Below are positions 24,116 to 32,835 of a stretch of 39,802 bases of DNA, in pieces. A model generated the notes under the pieces. The model searched no databases, was not told where the DNA came from, and was given only the letters and a program-made list of their open reading frames with translations. The stretch is from Candidatus Hermodarchaeota archaeon (lineage in GTDB: Archaea; Asgardarchaeota; Hermodarchaeia; Hermodarchaeales; Hermodarchaeaceae). The position numbers and the translations under genes are program-made. Position 1 is the first letter of the stretch. Every line of letters starts with the position of its first letter. The DNA lies in assembly GCA_016840065.1 (NCBI GenBank), contig JAEOTB010000088.1:1-39802 (forward strand), written 5' to 3'.

Positions 24116-25048
24116 TCAGGAGAGGGGATTATAGAATTCCATTGAACCTTTATCTTTTGAAGTCAGAGAAACTACAAGGTCTTTCATGAGGGAAAGAAGA
24201 GTTGATATGTCATAGTTAATGCCTTCACCGATAATGGTCACTCGTTCTTCTCTTGTTTGGAAGGCTTCTTCAGGACGCCAAGCAGTAGGCCAAGAGGGAA
24301 CAGTTTCGAGTTGGAGGAGGGAAAGATCTGGTCCACCAGCTTGTGTCGCAATGAGAGGAACCATTGGGAGGCGGAGAAGATAGTTTTCAGGGCGAAGTAA
24401 GTCATCAACGCCGCTACGCACAACTTGTAGGGGAGGATAGAAGCGTCGACCAATCTCCTCCTCGATTGGATGAGGGATTCTTTGGAGAAGATTATTTGTG
24501 GCCAAGCGGTTGATGTGACTTGTTTCAAGCGATTCCCGAAGGAGAATTGCCGTGCTGATGAGTTCTTTAGGGTCAGTGATAGAGGGAGGAAGACAAGGAG
24601 CGGGGCCGCGATGTCCCTTTAAGGCCCTTAGAGGTTGAAAACCCTTGGAAGTGAAAAAATCTTGGGCTGAATCCATATTGAGCCAAAGAGCAACAGGATC
24701 TCGGAGCTGCGCTTTTGGTAAAACGGTGAGGATTAGTTTGTTGGTAAAGGGGCGGGTCAGATATAGAGTTTTGAAGGGATATCCTGGTTTCAGAGAGCTT
24801 ACTAGAGTGTAGCCTCCAAAGTCAATCAATTCAGGTGTTTTACCTCGCATTTCTAGCTCAACGGCAGCCTCTGCGAGTTCATTTAGTTGCTCGCGGGCGC
24901 TTCTTAATACGAGTAAATCTGAGGTGGCGGAGGTGAAGGGTGACAGCTGTTCAATTAGGTGTTCGAGGAGTTGGTTGTGCTGGTCGGTGGCAAGTTGGTC
25001 AAGAAGACTAAACAGATCAGTTTTTGACCGTCTCAGTTTTTCCATCAT
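24116..25048 (-). CDS. Unknown 310-residue protein downstream of aldehyde oxidoreductase
   Basis: A soluble protein I cannot assign. Residues 1-70 are helical and probably coiled (LFSLLDQLATDQHNQLLEHL). The rest mixes strands and helices with many prolines, including GYTLVSSLKPGYPFKTLYLT and GHRGPAPCLPPSITDP. There is one cysteine, no nucleotide-binding motif and no membrane helix. It starts 62 bases after the oxidoreductase stop on the same strand, so they may be co-transcribed. The 25048 start has no strong ribosome site, and a second Met directly follows. Confidence 0.65.
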   Translation of the reverse strand: MMEKLRRSKTDLFSLLDQLATDQHNQLLEHLIEQLSPFTSATSDLLVLRSAREQLNELAEAAVELEMRGKTPELIDFGGYTLVSSLKPGYPFKTLYLTRPFTNKLILTVLPKAQLRDPVALWLNMDSAQDFFTSKGFQPLRALKGHRGPAPCLPPSITDPKELISTAILLRESLETSHINRLATNNLLQRIPHPIEEEIGRRFYPPLQVVRSGVDDLLRPENYLLRLPMVPLIATQAGGPDLSLLQLETVPSWPTAWRPEEAFQTREERVTIIGEGINYDISTLLSLMKDLVVSLTSKDKGSMEFYNPLS

Positions 25049-25110
25049 CGTCGTGCTCTCTTACTTCCATGTTTTGCTGGGTAATGAGGGTTTCGTTTAA
25101 TGATTGGCCA

Positions 25111-26949
25111 TTAGACCAAATCAGATAGGCCTAGCTCTTGGAGTTTATCTTTGGAAGGGTAGCCAGTTTTTAGGTCCCAATCACGATGGGAGTAATAGTC
25201 GCTGAGTTGCTTAGCTAAATCTGGAACTTTACCTTGCGTTCCACCAGTTTCCAGAGGGCGAAGGAGGAGAGGAGGCAGTGTATCGTCCTCTGGAGTAGCT
25301 CCTAACCTGAGGTTAATGAGACGCTTCAGATTGAAGATACGCTCACCAGTTAACATGAGCTCCTGAGGAGAAGTGGAGATACCCGTGACAAATGTATAGA
25401 ACTGAACGATTTCGTTAACTGAGAATGTGGCAAACAAGCACATCATTAACGAGTTAGTAATCATTCTCCAGTTCTGGGTTATCGCAGTTAACTTTCCCAT
25501 TCCATCGTCTGTCTGTGGGTCATCTGCATCTATCCCGAGTTCAGGAATCACTTGACCATTAAGGACCCAGTATATGTCCGCATCGAGATGATGGGCACCT
25601 CGTATGCTCGTAGCGAAAGCAGCTGCCTGTCCAAAGAGAGCTCGTGGACCCCAGCACGCAGGTTCAAGGCCTTTGACATGGATTGCATACTCTTCAGCAT
25701 TGTATCGCTTCCCTAGTTCTCGGGTTCCCTCGGCAAGAACATCACCAAAGCCCTCCCGGAATGCTATCTGTCTTATGAGTTCATGCTGTGGTTCGGGATT
25801 ACCCCATTCCAAAGCCATTCCTACCTCTTTCGGAGTTAGTAAGTTCTTTTCCATAAGATGATATGCAAAACCAATCGTTGTTCCACAGCTAATCGTATCC
25901 AAGCCAAAATCGTCGCAAAGATGAGCGGCATAAGAGACAGCTTCTAAATCGTCACAAAGAATCATAGAACCCAGAGCAGCTAATGTCTCGTATTCAGGAC
26001 CACTCTCTTCGGGTAGCTTATACTTCCCTTCAGGGATTTCTATGACTCGCCCGCACTTAATTGGACAGAGGTAGCATCCGCTGTTACCCTTGGTGATTTT
26101 CTCAAACATCGTTGACCCGCTGATATTATCATAGGGTTCCCACTCACCTTGGGTCCAATACTTGTTTGGTGCTGCCCCCATCTCTTGAGCTGCCCCAAAA
26201 AAGGCTGCAGTACCCATTTCATTATACATTCCGATTTGGAAGTCTTCCATCATCATCTTTGTTGCTGTTCGGATTAGAGCTGAGAGTTCGCCAGGTTTAG
26301 CCACTGGTACGGGTTTGTTCCCAACTGCAACAATGGCTTTGAGTTGCTTGCTACCCATGACTGCCCCTAGCCCCATTCGCCCAGCGGCACGACCGCCCTC
26401 GGACATGATATTTGCGTACTTGACTAGGTTTTCGCCCGCTTGACCTATAGCTAGTGTTGCCATCTGCCGCTCAGCCACATCCTTGTGAAGTTGAGCTATT
26501 GTGTCGTTGATACCAAGAGACCAGAGACTGCCAGCATCCAGTAGTTCAACTTGGTCATTTAGGATTTTGAGGAAAGTAGGTTTGTCAGCACGACCTTTGA
26601 TGAATATTCCATCGTATCCTGCGTGGCGGAGGCGTGCCCCCAAGTTGCCGCCAATGCTGCACTCTCCCCATAGCTTGGTTAAGGGTGAACGGGAACAAAT
26701 AGTAAGACGACTACCGCAGGGTATCTTAGTTCCAGTGAAAGGACCTGCTAAGAGTAGTAGCGGATTGTCTGGACCCAAAGGATCAATTTCAGGACGAAGA
26801 AGAGGAAACAGAATGCGAGCTGCTAGCCCTGAGCCTCCGATGAATTTACGAGCCCATTTGATTGGTGTAGCCATCTCATCTATCTTATTCTGGGTGAGGT
26901 TGATTTCCAATATTCTTCCAGTGAAGCCAAAACTAGTATCTGGAGACAA
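25111..26949 (-). CDS. aor: Tungsten-type aldehyde:ferredoxin oxidoreductase
   Basis: A 612-residue AOR-family enzyme that oxidises aldehydes to acids with ferredoxin (or the reverse). N-terminal GFTGRILEINL and the double-psi region KFIGGSGLAARILF are typical; C292, C295 and C299 (GCYLCPIKCG) plus C504 bind the [4Fe-4S] cluster; GRAAGRMGLGAVMGSKQLKA is the pterin-binding stretch. Length matches the ~605-620 of the family. TTG at 26949 is the likely start: GAGGTG lies seven bases upstream and the nearby ATG is out of frame. It follows the alcohol dehydrogenase by 24 bases, suggesting an alcohol-aldehyde-acid pathway. Confidence 0.96.
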   Translation of the reverse strand: MSPDTSFGFTGRILEINLTQNKIDEMATPIKWARKFIGGSGLAARILFPLLRPEIDPLGPDNPLLLLAGPFTGTKIPCGSRLTICSRSPLTKLWGECSIGGNLGARLRHAGYDGIFIKGRADKPTFLKILNDQVELLDAGSLWSLGINDTIAQLHKDVAERQMATLAIGQAGENLVKYANIMSEGGRAAGRMGLGAVMGSKQLKAIVAVGNKPVPVAKPGELSALIRTATKMMMEDFQIGMYNEMGTAAFFGAAQEMGAAPNKYWTQGEWEPYDNISGSTMFEKITKGNSGCYLCPIKCGRVIEIPEGKYKLPEESGPEYETLAALGSMILCDDLEAVSYAAHLCDDFGLDTISCGTTIGFAYHLMEKNLLTPKEVGMALEWGNPEPQHELIRQIAFREGFGDVLAEGTRELGKRYNAEEYAIHVKGLEPACWGPRALFGQAAAFATSIRGAHHLDADIYWVLNGQVIPELGIDADDPQTDDGMGKLTAITQNWRMITNSLMMCLFATFSVNEIVQFYTFVTGISTSPQELMLTGERIFNLKRLINLRLGATPEDDTLPPLLLRPLETGGTQGKVPDLAKQLSDYYSHRDWDLKTGYPSKDKLQELGLSDLV

Positions 26950-26973
26950 TCATATACACCTCGAAAATATAGA

Positions 26974-28143
26974 TTAGAAGTCGACACTTTTCCCTTCGAA
27001 GATATAACGCCATAGGTTTCTGATATCTTCATTTGTTGGTTCGCGGCAGTTCAGAATATTGGCAGCAGATTCTTCAGTCAATCGAACTAGGTCATCAAAG
27101 GTTTTTTCAAATTTCTCTGAAGTGATTCCGTACTCCTTCAGAGATAAAGGAAGTTTCATTATCCTCATTATTTTTTGAACCGTATCACGCAGTTTCAATG
27201 CTGCTGTATCATCGTCATCCTCAGTGTCAGCAGCACCAACTTCACGGGCAAGTCTGCCGTAAAGGTCAGCATTAGTTTTGAGCCCGTATTCGATTGAGTA
27301 TGGGAGAACCATTCCAACAGAAACTCCATGGGGCATCTTGTACAAGCCACCCATTGCATGTCCGAAGGAGTGGGTGATTCCAAGTTGAGCATTACTCCAT
27401 GAAAGTCCCGCGATTGTCGCTGCGTTGTGAAGCTTTTCTCGGGCTTCCATATCATTGGGGTCCTTATACGCTCGAGGCAGATACGCGAGGAGTAGTTTCA
27501 CTGCATGAATGGCTAGGGCATCACTGAAGTCATTGCGCCATTGAACTGTAAAGGGGTCAACGGCTTGAGCTAGAGCATCCATCCCCGCAGAGGCGGTTAT
27601 TTCTGATGGTGCTGTCTTAGTGTAGTCTGGGTCAAGAATCGATACAGAGGGGATGAGAACCGGATGTATTAATTCCATTTTTCGACCACTTTTACTTTCG
27701 GTGACAACGGCTGCCCAAGTGACATCTGATCCAGTTCCAGAAGTAGTGGGTATTGCCACAAGAGTCATCTTAACTGGAGGGATTGGAGTTAACGGAGTAA
27801 TATCGTCCATAGGAATGTCTGGATGTTCAAATAGTACCATAACCACCTTGGCAACATCGATACAAGAACCACCCCCCAGACCTATTATTAAATCAGGCTT
27901 GAAGGTGCGAACTAGCTCTAGACACTGATTCACGATGGTATCAGGAGGTTCAGGAAGTACCCCGTCAAAGTGAGAAACCTCCTTTCCTGCCCGCTTGAGC
28001 TTCTCTTTGATGCGATCGAGAGCCCCTAACTTGACCATAGTTTTGTCAGTCACAATAAAGGCGCGAGTACCTACAATCTCTTCGATATAATCAACAGCAT
28101 CCTCGCCAAACACAATTAGAGGGGGAGAACGGAAGAACCACAT
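26974..28143 (-). CDS. Iron-type (group III) alcohol dehydrogenase
   Basis: A 389-residue NAD(P)-dependent dehydrogenase. GLGGGSCIDVAKV is the dinucleotide loop, TTSGTGSDVTWAAVV follows, and the metal site comprises the Asp in AGMDALAQAVD, His in SFGHAMGGL and His in MPHGV. The usual second ligand, a His in DALTHAIE, is Gln here (DALAQAVD), as in a known subset of the family, so metal identity is uncertain. Start 28143 is preferred: AAGGAG lies ten bases upstream, and the 24 extra residues from 28215 are not conserved-looking. It probably feeds aldehyde to, or takes it from, the adjacent oxidoreductase. Confidence 0.94.
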   Translation of the reverse strand: MWFFRSPPLIVFGEDAVDYIEEIVGTRAFIVTDKTMVKLGALDRIKEKLKRAGKEVSHFDGVLPEPPDTIVNQCLELVRTFKPDLIIGLGGGSCIDVAKVVMVLFEHPDIPMDDITPLTPIPPVKMTLVAIPTTSGTGSDVTWAAVVTESKSGRKMELIHPVLIPSVSILDPDYTKTAPSEITASAGMDALAQAVDPFTVQWRNDFSDALAIHAVKLLLAYLPRAYKDPNDMEAREKLHNAATIAGLSWSNAQLGITHSFGHAMGGLYKMPHGVSVGMVLPYSIEYGLKTNADLYGRLAREVGAADTEDDDDTAALKLRDTVQKIMRIMKLPLSLKEYGITSEKFEKTFDDLVRLTEESAANILNCREPTNEDIRNLWRYIFEGKSVDF

Positions 28144-28278
28144 ATTCACTTTTCTCCTTGAGATTTGTTGTCTATTCTTGGTCCTACAAGTAGAAAAGTG
28201 CGTAGGCTTGAACACTATATTCCTTAGATGAAAAAGGAATCTGGTACAAATTGAAAAGATGTATATTTGATTAGTTAG

Positions 28279-28686
28279 CTAGAACTCTGTATCAACCATT
28301 TGAGCTGTGCGTACTAGTTCTTTTGCTGCACGAGTAGCGCGCATTACTTTTGCACGATCACCGGTTAACTTCATTTTTCGAGTGAGAAGAGCTTTAATTG
28401 GATCAAGGCGACCTGAGACAATAGCTTCCCAGTTCGCATAGGAACCCTCGTAGATGAATGCCGTCTGTTTTGCGTCTCTTTTTGGTAATACTTCGTGACC
28501 ACGGCACTTACCATGCCAAAGATCCATCCATAATACTAGCTCTTCGGGAACCCCTGCTGCTTCATCAGCCCACACAATGAACAGGAAGTCGCCTTCCCAA
28601 TCGTGAGCCGCTTCTTCATAGGCCTTATTTTCGTTCAACGCTTTGACGTAGGCTTCTAGCCACTCTTCTGTACCAAACTTGACCAT
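28279..28686 (-). CDS. SCP2 sterol-carrier-domain protein
   Basis: A 135-residue single-domain protein. The C-terminal half (ANWEAIVSGRLDPIKALLTR, then MKLTGDRAKVMR) is the SCP2 signature of a hydrophobic-ligand-binding fold; the N-terminal half begins KFGTEEWLEAYVKALNEN. Archaeal homologues are assumed to bind lipids or acyl compounds. ATG at 28686 with GGTGG ten bases upstream is preferred over GTG at 28701. It precedes the alcohol dehydrogenase by 135 bases on the same strand, so a shared message is possible but unproven. Confidence 0.85.
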   Translation of the reverse strand: MVKFGTEEWLEAYVKALNENKAYEEAAHDWEGDFLFIVWADEAAGVPEELVLWMDLWHGKCRGHEVLPKRDAKQTAFIYEGSYANWEAIVSGRLDPIKALLTRKMKLTGDRAKVMRATRAAKELVRTAQMVDTEF

Positions 28687-28780
28687 TGTAAAATCCACCA
28701 CCGGTAAGATGTATTTTACTAGCTTTAAAGGGTCTTAAAGTGATTTGGTTGAAACAAAATCTGCACGTATCTGCCTTGTT

Positions 28781-29755
28781 TCAGAAGATACCTGAGAGGA
28801 GCGAGGGGTTGATATTAGACCCACTAGCCACTACTACAACCTGTTCTTTGGAGTGATACTTGATTTTTTCTTGGAGAATAGCTGCGACACCAACAACTCC
28901 AGCAGGTTCAAGAATGCGACACTCGTTTTCCAGAGTCCACCGAATCGCTTCAAGTAACTTGGCTTCCTCGACCAATATCACATCATCAACTACTAGTCGG
29001 GCGATGTCAAGGTTGATTTGCTCAGTATTTCCAGCCAATCCATCAGCGATTGTGGGTTCGATGGGTACATGAAACAAGCGTCCTGCTAGGTAGTTTTCGT
29101 AGAAGGCCCGTGTTGCTGTAGTCTGGATGCCAATGACCCTAATCGTGGGGTTGACGGTTTTAGCCCAGATTGCTATGCCGCTGATGAGGCCTCCTCCGCC
29201 AATGGGAACTAGAAGTTTATCCGCTTCGGGAAGATCTTCCAGTACTTCGTAGCCAACCGTTCCCTGGCCTGCGATTACCTCTGGATCAGCATAAGCGTGA
29301 ACCAATGTGGCCCCTGTCTCTTCGACAAGTTGAACGCTGTAAGCCGCTGCTTCATCATAGTTTGCACCTTTGTATACCACATCTGCACCGTAATTCTTAC
29401 ATTTGCCAACCTTTAGCGGCGAGGCGCCAACTGGTACCACAATCGATGCAGGAACACCCCTCTGTTTGGCAGCATAAGCAACCGCAAGCCCATGGTTTCC
29501 TGTAGAAGCTGTAACAACACCTCTGGCAGCTACTCCTGAGGGAAGTGATGCAATTTTGTTATAAGCGCCTCTAAGCTTGAAAACGCCAGTACGCTGTAGA
29601 GACTCCCATTTAACGGAAACAGGAACCCCTGCAATTGAACTAAGCGCAGAAGAGGGCTCTAAAGGCGTATGAAGCACTACTCCTGCTAGACGTTTTCGTG
29701 CCTTGAGAATCATAGTTGGTGTAACCAAGGTCTGGGACATCTTTGATTGCGGCAT
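28781..29755 (-). CDS. Threonine/serine dehydratase (PLP fold II)
   Basis: A 324-residue PLP enzyme. The Schiff-base lysine is K60 in RTGVFKLRGA, STGNHGLAVAYAAK binds the substrate carboxylate, and PIGGGGLISG binds the cofactor phosphate. There is no C-terminal ACT regulatory domain, so it resembles catabolic TdcB rather than feedback-inhibited IlvA; serine racemase or hydroxyamino-acid dehydratase function is also possible. It deaminates threonine to 2-oxobutyrate. Transcribed away from the zinc-ribbon gene with a 147-base shared upstream region. Confidence 0.92.
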   Translation of the reverse strand: MPQSKMSQTLVTPTMILKARKRLAGVVLHTPLEPSSALSSIAGVPVSVKWESLQRTGVFKLRGAYNKIASLPSGVAARGVVTASTGNHGLAVAYAAKQRGVPASIVVPVGASPLKVGKCKNYGADVVYKGANYDEAAAYSVQLVEETGATLVHAYADPEVIAGQGTVGYEVLEDLPEADKLLVPIGGGGLISGIAIWAKTVNPTIRVIGIQTTATRAFYENYLAGRLFHVPIEPTIADGLAGNTEQINLDIARLVVDDVILVEEAKLLEAIRWTLENECRILEPAGVVGVAAILQEKIKYHSKEQVVVVASGSNINPSLLSGIF

Positions 29756-29829
29756 AGCATCACATTCATTCTAAGTGTTTAGTAAGACCATTAATATTTT
29801 GAGAAATGCATACATAGAGAGCTAAGTCT

Positions 29830-29857
29830 CGCCCTTCTGCACGGGTTTATAAGGGCG
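29830..29857 (+). promoter_or_regulatory. TATA box flanked by an inverted repeat, upstream of the His/Pro-rich zinc-ribbon gene
   Basis: CGCCCTT (29830-29836) and AAGGGCG (29851-29857) form a 7-bp inverted repeat that brackets and partly overlaps a TTTATAAG TATA box. A repressor bound here would block TBP, so an operator is a reasonable guess. Transcription would start near 29875, about 28 bases before the ATG at 29903. Confidence 0.5.
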
Positions 29858-29902
29858 GAGTAATTCACTAGACACAAACACCCCAAGAGAAGAGTGATTC
29901 CA

Positions 29903-30451
29903 ATGGCAATGGAAGAATTAATGCATATTACATCATGCCGCAAGTGCGGCGAGCCAAAGGTCATTACTGCCGCTGTTTCAAAAGGAAAGCGCGGCAGGCA
30001 TGGAGAAGTGCTCATAAAATTGGTGCACCGATGCCCTGAACACGGACGAGAAAAAGGGACACTTGTCCCGTTAGGCCTAATCGAAGAGGGCAGACATTTC
30101 ATTAAAGAGAATTTATTCCGATGTAAGCGCTGCGGCGGTCATTGCGACATCGTTGATACCAAACCTGACGGTGGCCATGTCATCTTCAAAATTCGATGTC
30201 CAGACCACGGCACCGGAAAAAGGAAAATCAGTCAATTAGTCTTTGATATGATAATGGATGAACGTCCACCTCATCATCCACCACCTCACCCGCATGACCC
30301 CCATGCTCCTCCGCATGACCCACACGATCCGCATCGTCCACATCCTCCGCACGATCCACATCATCCTCGACCTGGGTTCTGTCCGAGCTGCGGAGCGAAA
30401 AACCCAGATCCTGATAGCAAGTTCTGTGCTCATTGTGGAGCTCCCCTCTAG
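29903..30451 (+). CDS. Triple zinc-ribbon protein with His/Pro-rich linker
   Basis: A 182-residue cytosolic protein. Two related N-terminal ribbons use CxxC paired with CPxHG (C12, C15, C44, H47; C74, C77, C99, H102). Residues 122-157 form a low-complexity linker with 12 histidines spaced by P and D (DPH and PPH units). A classical C-terminal ribbon follows (C160, C163, C175, C178). Function unknown; the linker could bind Zn, Ni or Co. ATG at 29903 preferred over GTG at 29894 because GAGTGAT precedes it. A palindrome over the promoter hints at regulation, perhaps by metal. Confidence 0.8.
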   Translation: MAMEELMHITSCRKCGEPKVITAAVSKGKRGRHGEVLIKLVHRCPEHGREKGTLVPLGLIEEGRHFIKENLFRCKRCGGHCDIVDTKPDGGHVIFKIRCPDHGTGKRKISQLVFDMIMDERPPHHPPPHPHDPHAPPHDPHDPHRPHPPHDPHHPRPGFCPSCGAKNPDPDSKFCAHCGAPL

Positions 30452-30535
30452 ACTGAATCCATTCATACCTGAGTTATCTTCAGCCAGCGGCAAAACAAAC
30501 CCTAGGTGTGCTGCTTGATTGAAGGTAGTAGTTGA

Positions 30536-31327
30536 CTACTGCTTCAGTTTTGGGGCTGGTGGGATGACCTTACGAGCTGACGTGAGGTAGCCAGTGTGGC
30601 CTATCATCCGTGTGGCAGGTCGAGTCTTTCCAATTCGCGCGTGGATTTCCCTTTCGATGAGTTCACGGGTCTGTATTTCGGCGAAGTGCGACTCGTAGAG
30701 GGCTTGAACAGTCCGCTGAACCTGTTCAATCGTTGGTGAAAATGAGATAAAGACAGTCCCACCCAGTAAGGCGTTATACGCTAGGGGAACTACCTCCCAG
30801 GGCGTCGCCATATCTAGAACCACTGCATCTACTTCTTGTTCCTCTATGCCCTTCAGTATGTCTTGTTGTTTAATTGTAACATACTTCTCTAGCCCCACTC
30901 TTTCAATGTTCTTACGTGCAGTTTCAGAGAAGTCTTCCCGCAATTCGTAGGAGTAGACATGACCCTTGGGTTGAACGTGATACCCAAGGATGCTTGTGAG
31001 GGCTCCGCTTCCTGTCCCTGCCTCCACGACAATTGAACCTGGACCAATCCCTGTCAGAAGAAGGATTAGGCCAGCATCCTTTGGATAGATTATGTTGGTT
31101 TGCCTGCCCATTTTCAGGGCAAGATCACGGGGCAAGGGCGGTAGGGCAGCGATTTGTTTGCCAAGACTAGTCGCGACAAAGCTCCCATACTCTCGCCCAA
31201 TTATGTCGTCAAATTGGATGATTCCCCGATGCAGGTGAAAGGACTTACCTGCTTCAACCCGGAGTAGCCATGTCTTCCCAGGCTCCATATAGAATAAGAC
31301 ATAATCACCCTCAAGAATTTTGGTCAT
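30536..31327 (-). CDS. trmI: tRNA (adenine-57/58-N1)-methyltransferase
   Basis: A 263-residue SAM-dependent methyltransferase. The N-terminal small beta domain includes FHLHRGIIQFDDIIG; the Rossmann domain has VEAGTGSGALTSILG (SAM loop), YELREDFSETARKNI, and VVLDMATPWE with the catalytic-site Asp. RQTNIIYPKD just before the SAM domain is a TrmI marker. In archaea the enzyme makes m1A at positions 57 and 58 of tRNA. GGTGG lies six bases before the ATG. It converges with the zinc-ribbon gene upstream of it. Confidence 0.95.
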   Translation of the reverse strand: MTKILEGDYVLFYMEPGKTWLLRVEAGKSFHLHRGIIQFDDIIGREYGSFVATSLGKQIAALPPLPRDLALKMGRQTNIIYPKDAGLILLLTGIGPGSIVVEAGTGSGALTSILGYHVQPKGHVYSYELREDFSETARKNIERVGLEKYVTIKQQDILKGIEEQEVDAVVLDMATPWEVVPLAYNALLGGTVFISFSPTIEQVQRTVQALYESHFAEIQTRELIEREIHARIGKTRPATRMIGHTGYLTSARKVIPPAPKLKQ

Positions 31328-31436
31328 TGAAATCCACCAACCTGCCTACCATCTATTCCCCCTTTTTCAGCCTTCCGACAAGAACAACAGAAGCGAAATA
31401 CCAAAAGCCTAGGGTGCATACAACACTATTCTAGAA

Positions 31437-32513
31437 ATGGAAAGCTTGGATTTAGAATCAGTGCAAAGCAACCCCTGTGTCAGGGAAGCCCGTCACTACG
31501 AACAGAGAGAGGATGGTTCTGTTCAATGCGGCGTTTGTGAGAGACGCTGTAAAATGAAGAAGGGGAAACGAGGCTACTGCGGAGCACGAATCAATTTTGA
31601 TGGAACCCTCTACGTTTTGACCTATGGGGATATCAGCTCCATCAACGCGAATCCCATTGAGAAGAAACCTTTTGCCCACTTCCATCCAGGAACGAACGCC
31701 CTAACAATTGGAGGCTGGGGCTGCAACGCTGCCTGTCCTTGGTGCCAGAATTGGAGCATCAGTAAACGTCATCCAAACCCAAGCCGCTGCGATTACCTAT
31801 CCCCTGAAAGGTTTGTAGAACAGATAAAACGGAGAGGCTGCCATGGAACAAGTTACTCATTCAGTGAGCCCACGACTGTCTTTTTCGAGTACTCACTAGA
31901 TGCCATGCCCAAAACCCGTTCTGCTGGCTACTACAGCACCTATGTCACAAACGGCTACATGACGATTGAAACCCTTGAGCGCCTTGCAGAGGCGGGGCTA
32001 GATGCTATGAATATAGATATCAAGGGGTGCCGCGAAGAAATTCAGCGCTATTGCGGACTCGATGTAGAGAAGGTCTGGCGGAACGCACAGTTAGCCCGTA
32101 ATCTTGGAATCTGGGTGGAAATCACCACTCTAGTGATTCCAGGAGTAAACGACACGACCAAGTGCTTATCCACCATTGCAAATCGTATCCACAACGATTT
32201 GGGAGCTGAAGTACCCTGGCACGTGAGTGGTTTTCGTCCAGCCTATAAATCCGAAGAACACGGGTTAACAACACCGACCCCGCTTAAAACCCTCGAAAAA
32301 GCCCACTCCATTGGCCAGAAAGCAGGACTTCACTACGTCTACATCGGGAACGTGTGGAATCATCCCGCCGAAAATACTTACTGCAAGAATACTAGTTGTA
32401 GAGCATTACTCGTAAAAAGAATCGGCTATGACATCCACCTCGTCGACTTAACTTCAACAGGGCACTGTGGCAAATGCCAAACCCAAAACCATTTCATAAT
32501 GCCACCTACTTAG
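31437..32513 (+). CDS. Radical SAM enzyme of the AmmeMemoRadiSam type
   Basis: A 358-residue radical SAM protein. The cluster motif is C96, C100, C103 (GWGCNAACPWCQNW). An N-terminal cysteine set (C31, C34, C38, C48: CGVCERRCKMKKGKRGYCG) and a C-terminal CKNTSC...GHCGKC set suggest additional metal sites. ISSINANPIEKKPFAHFHPG is the conserved stretch of the PflA-like family associated with AMMECR1 and Memo proteins. Those two partners are not in this window. Biological substrate is unknown for the family. Divergent from trmI with a 109-base gap. Confidence 0.92.
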   Translation: MESLDLESVQSNPCVREARHYEQREDGSVQCGVCERRCKMKKGKRGYCGARINFDGTLYVLTYGDISSINANPIEKKPFAHFHPGTNALTIGGWGCNAACPWCQNWSISKRHPNPSRCDYLSPERFVEQIKRRGCHGTSYSFSEPTTVFFEYSLDAMPKTRSAGYYSTYVTNGYMTIETLERLAEAGLDAMNIDIKGCREEIQRYCGLDVEKVWRNAQLARNLGIWVEITTLVIPGVNDTTKCLSTIANRIHNDLGAEVPWHVSGFRPAYKSEEHGLTTPTPLKTLEKAHSIGQKAGLHYVYIGNVWNHPAENTYCKNTSCRALLVKRIGYDIHLVDLTSTGHCGKCQTQNHFIMPPT

Positions 32514-32552
32514 ACTCGAATAGCCTAGACGGAATAGAGACTAGATACTTGA

Positions 32553-32708
32553 ATGCCAAAAACTTCCAAACAAGTCGGACTATGCCCAAAATGTGACAGC
32601 ATATTAACAAAAAAAGACATCTCACGAATTAAAATTAGAAGCTGACCACACACGTCCTTTGCATTCATATGCAACAAATGCCAGTACATTCTCGGATGCG
32701 GATGGTAA
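32553..32708 (+). pseudogene. Mini zinc-ribbon ORF interrupted by an in-frame TGA
   Basis: A 52-codon frame from ATG 32553 to TAA 32706-32708 with one in-frame TGA at 32643-32645. The first part ends KKDISRIKIRS and contains CPKC; after the TGA come FAFICNKCQYILGCGW with CNKC. The two halves together make a complete four-cysteine zinc ribbon, which neither half can form alone. Likely a TGG or CGA codon turned to stop (pseudogene), but recoding of TGA is possible. The rest of the 322-base gap before the next gene holds nothing else I recognise. Confidence 0.45.
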
Positions 32709-32835
32709 AAGACTAAACAAAACCCAGTCTCCCTTTCGACATGCGACTCGATTGTTCATGCCTATACTAGTAAAAAGCGGAAACAGTTAAGGGCTCCTAC
32801 ATCTAAGTTTGGACACTCCTATAGGAGGAAAAAGA

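Noticed and set aside
30266..30373. His/Pro-rich stretch as a DNA repeat or recombination element
   Set aside because: The DNA is low-complexity only because it encodes DPH/PPH units; it is in frame within a gene with zinc ribbons on both sides.
32643..32708. Selenocysteine as the firm reading of the in-frame TGA
   Set aside because: No SECIS-like hairpin was evident in the following ~100 bases, and the position is not a redox cysteine site; kept only as one option.
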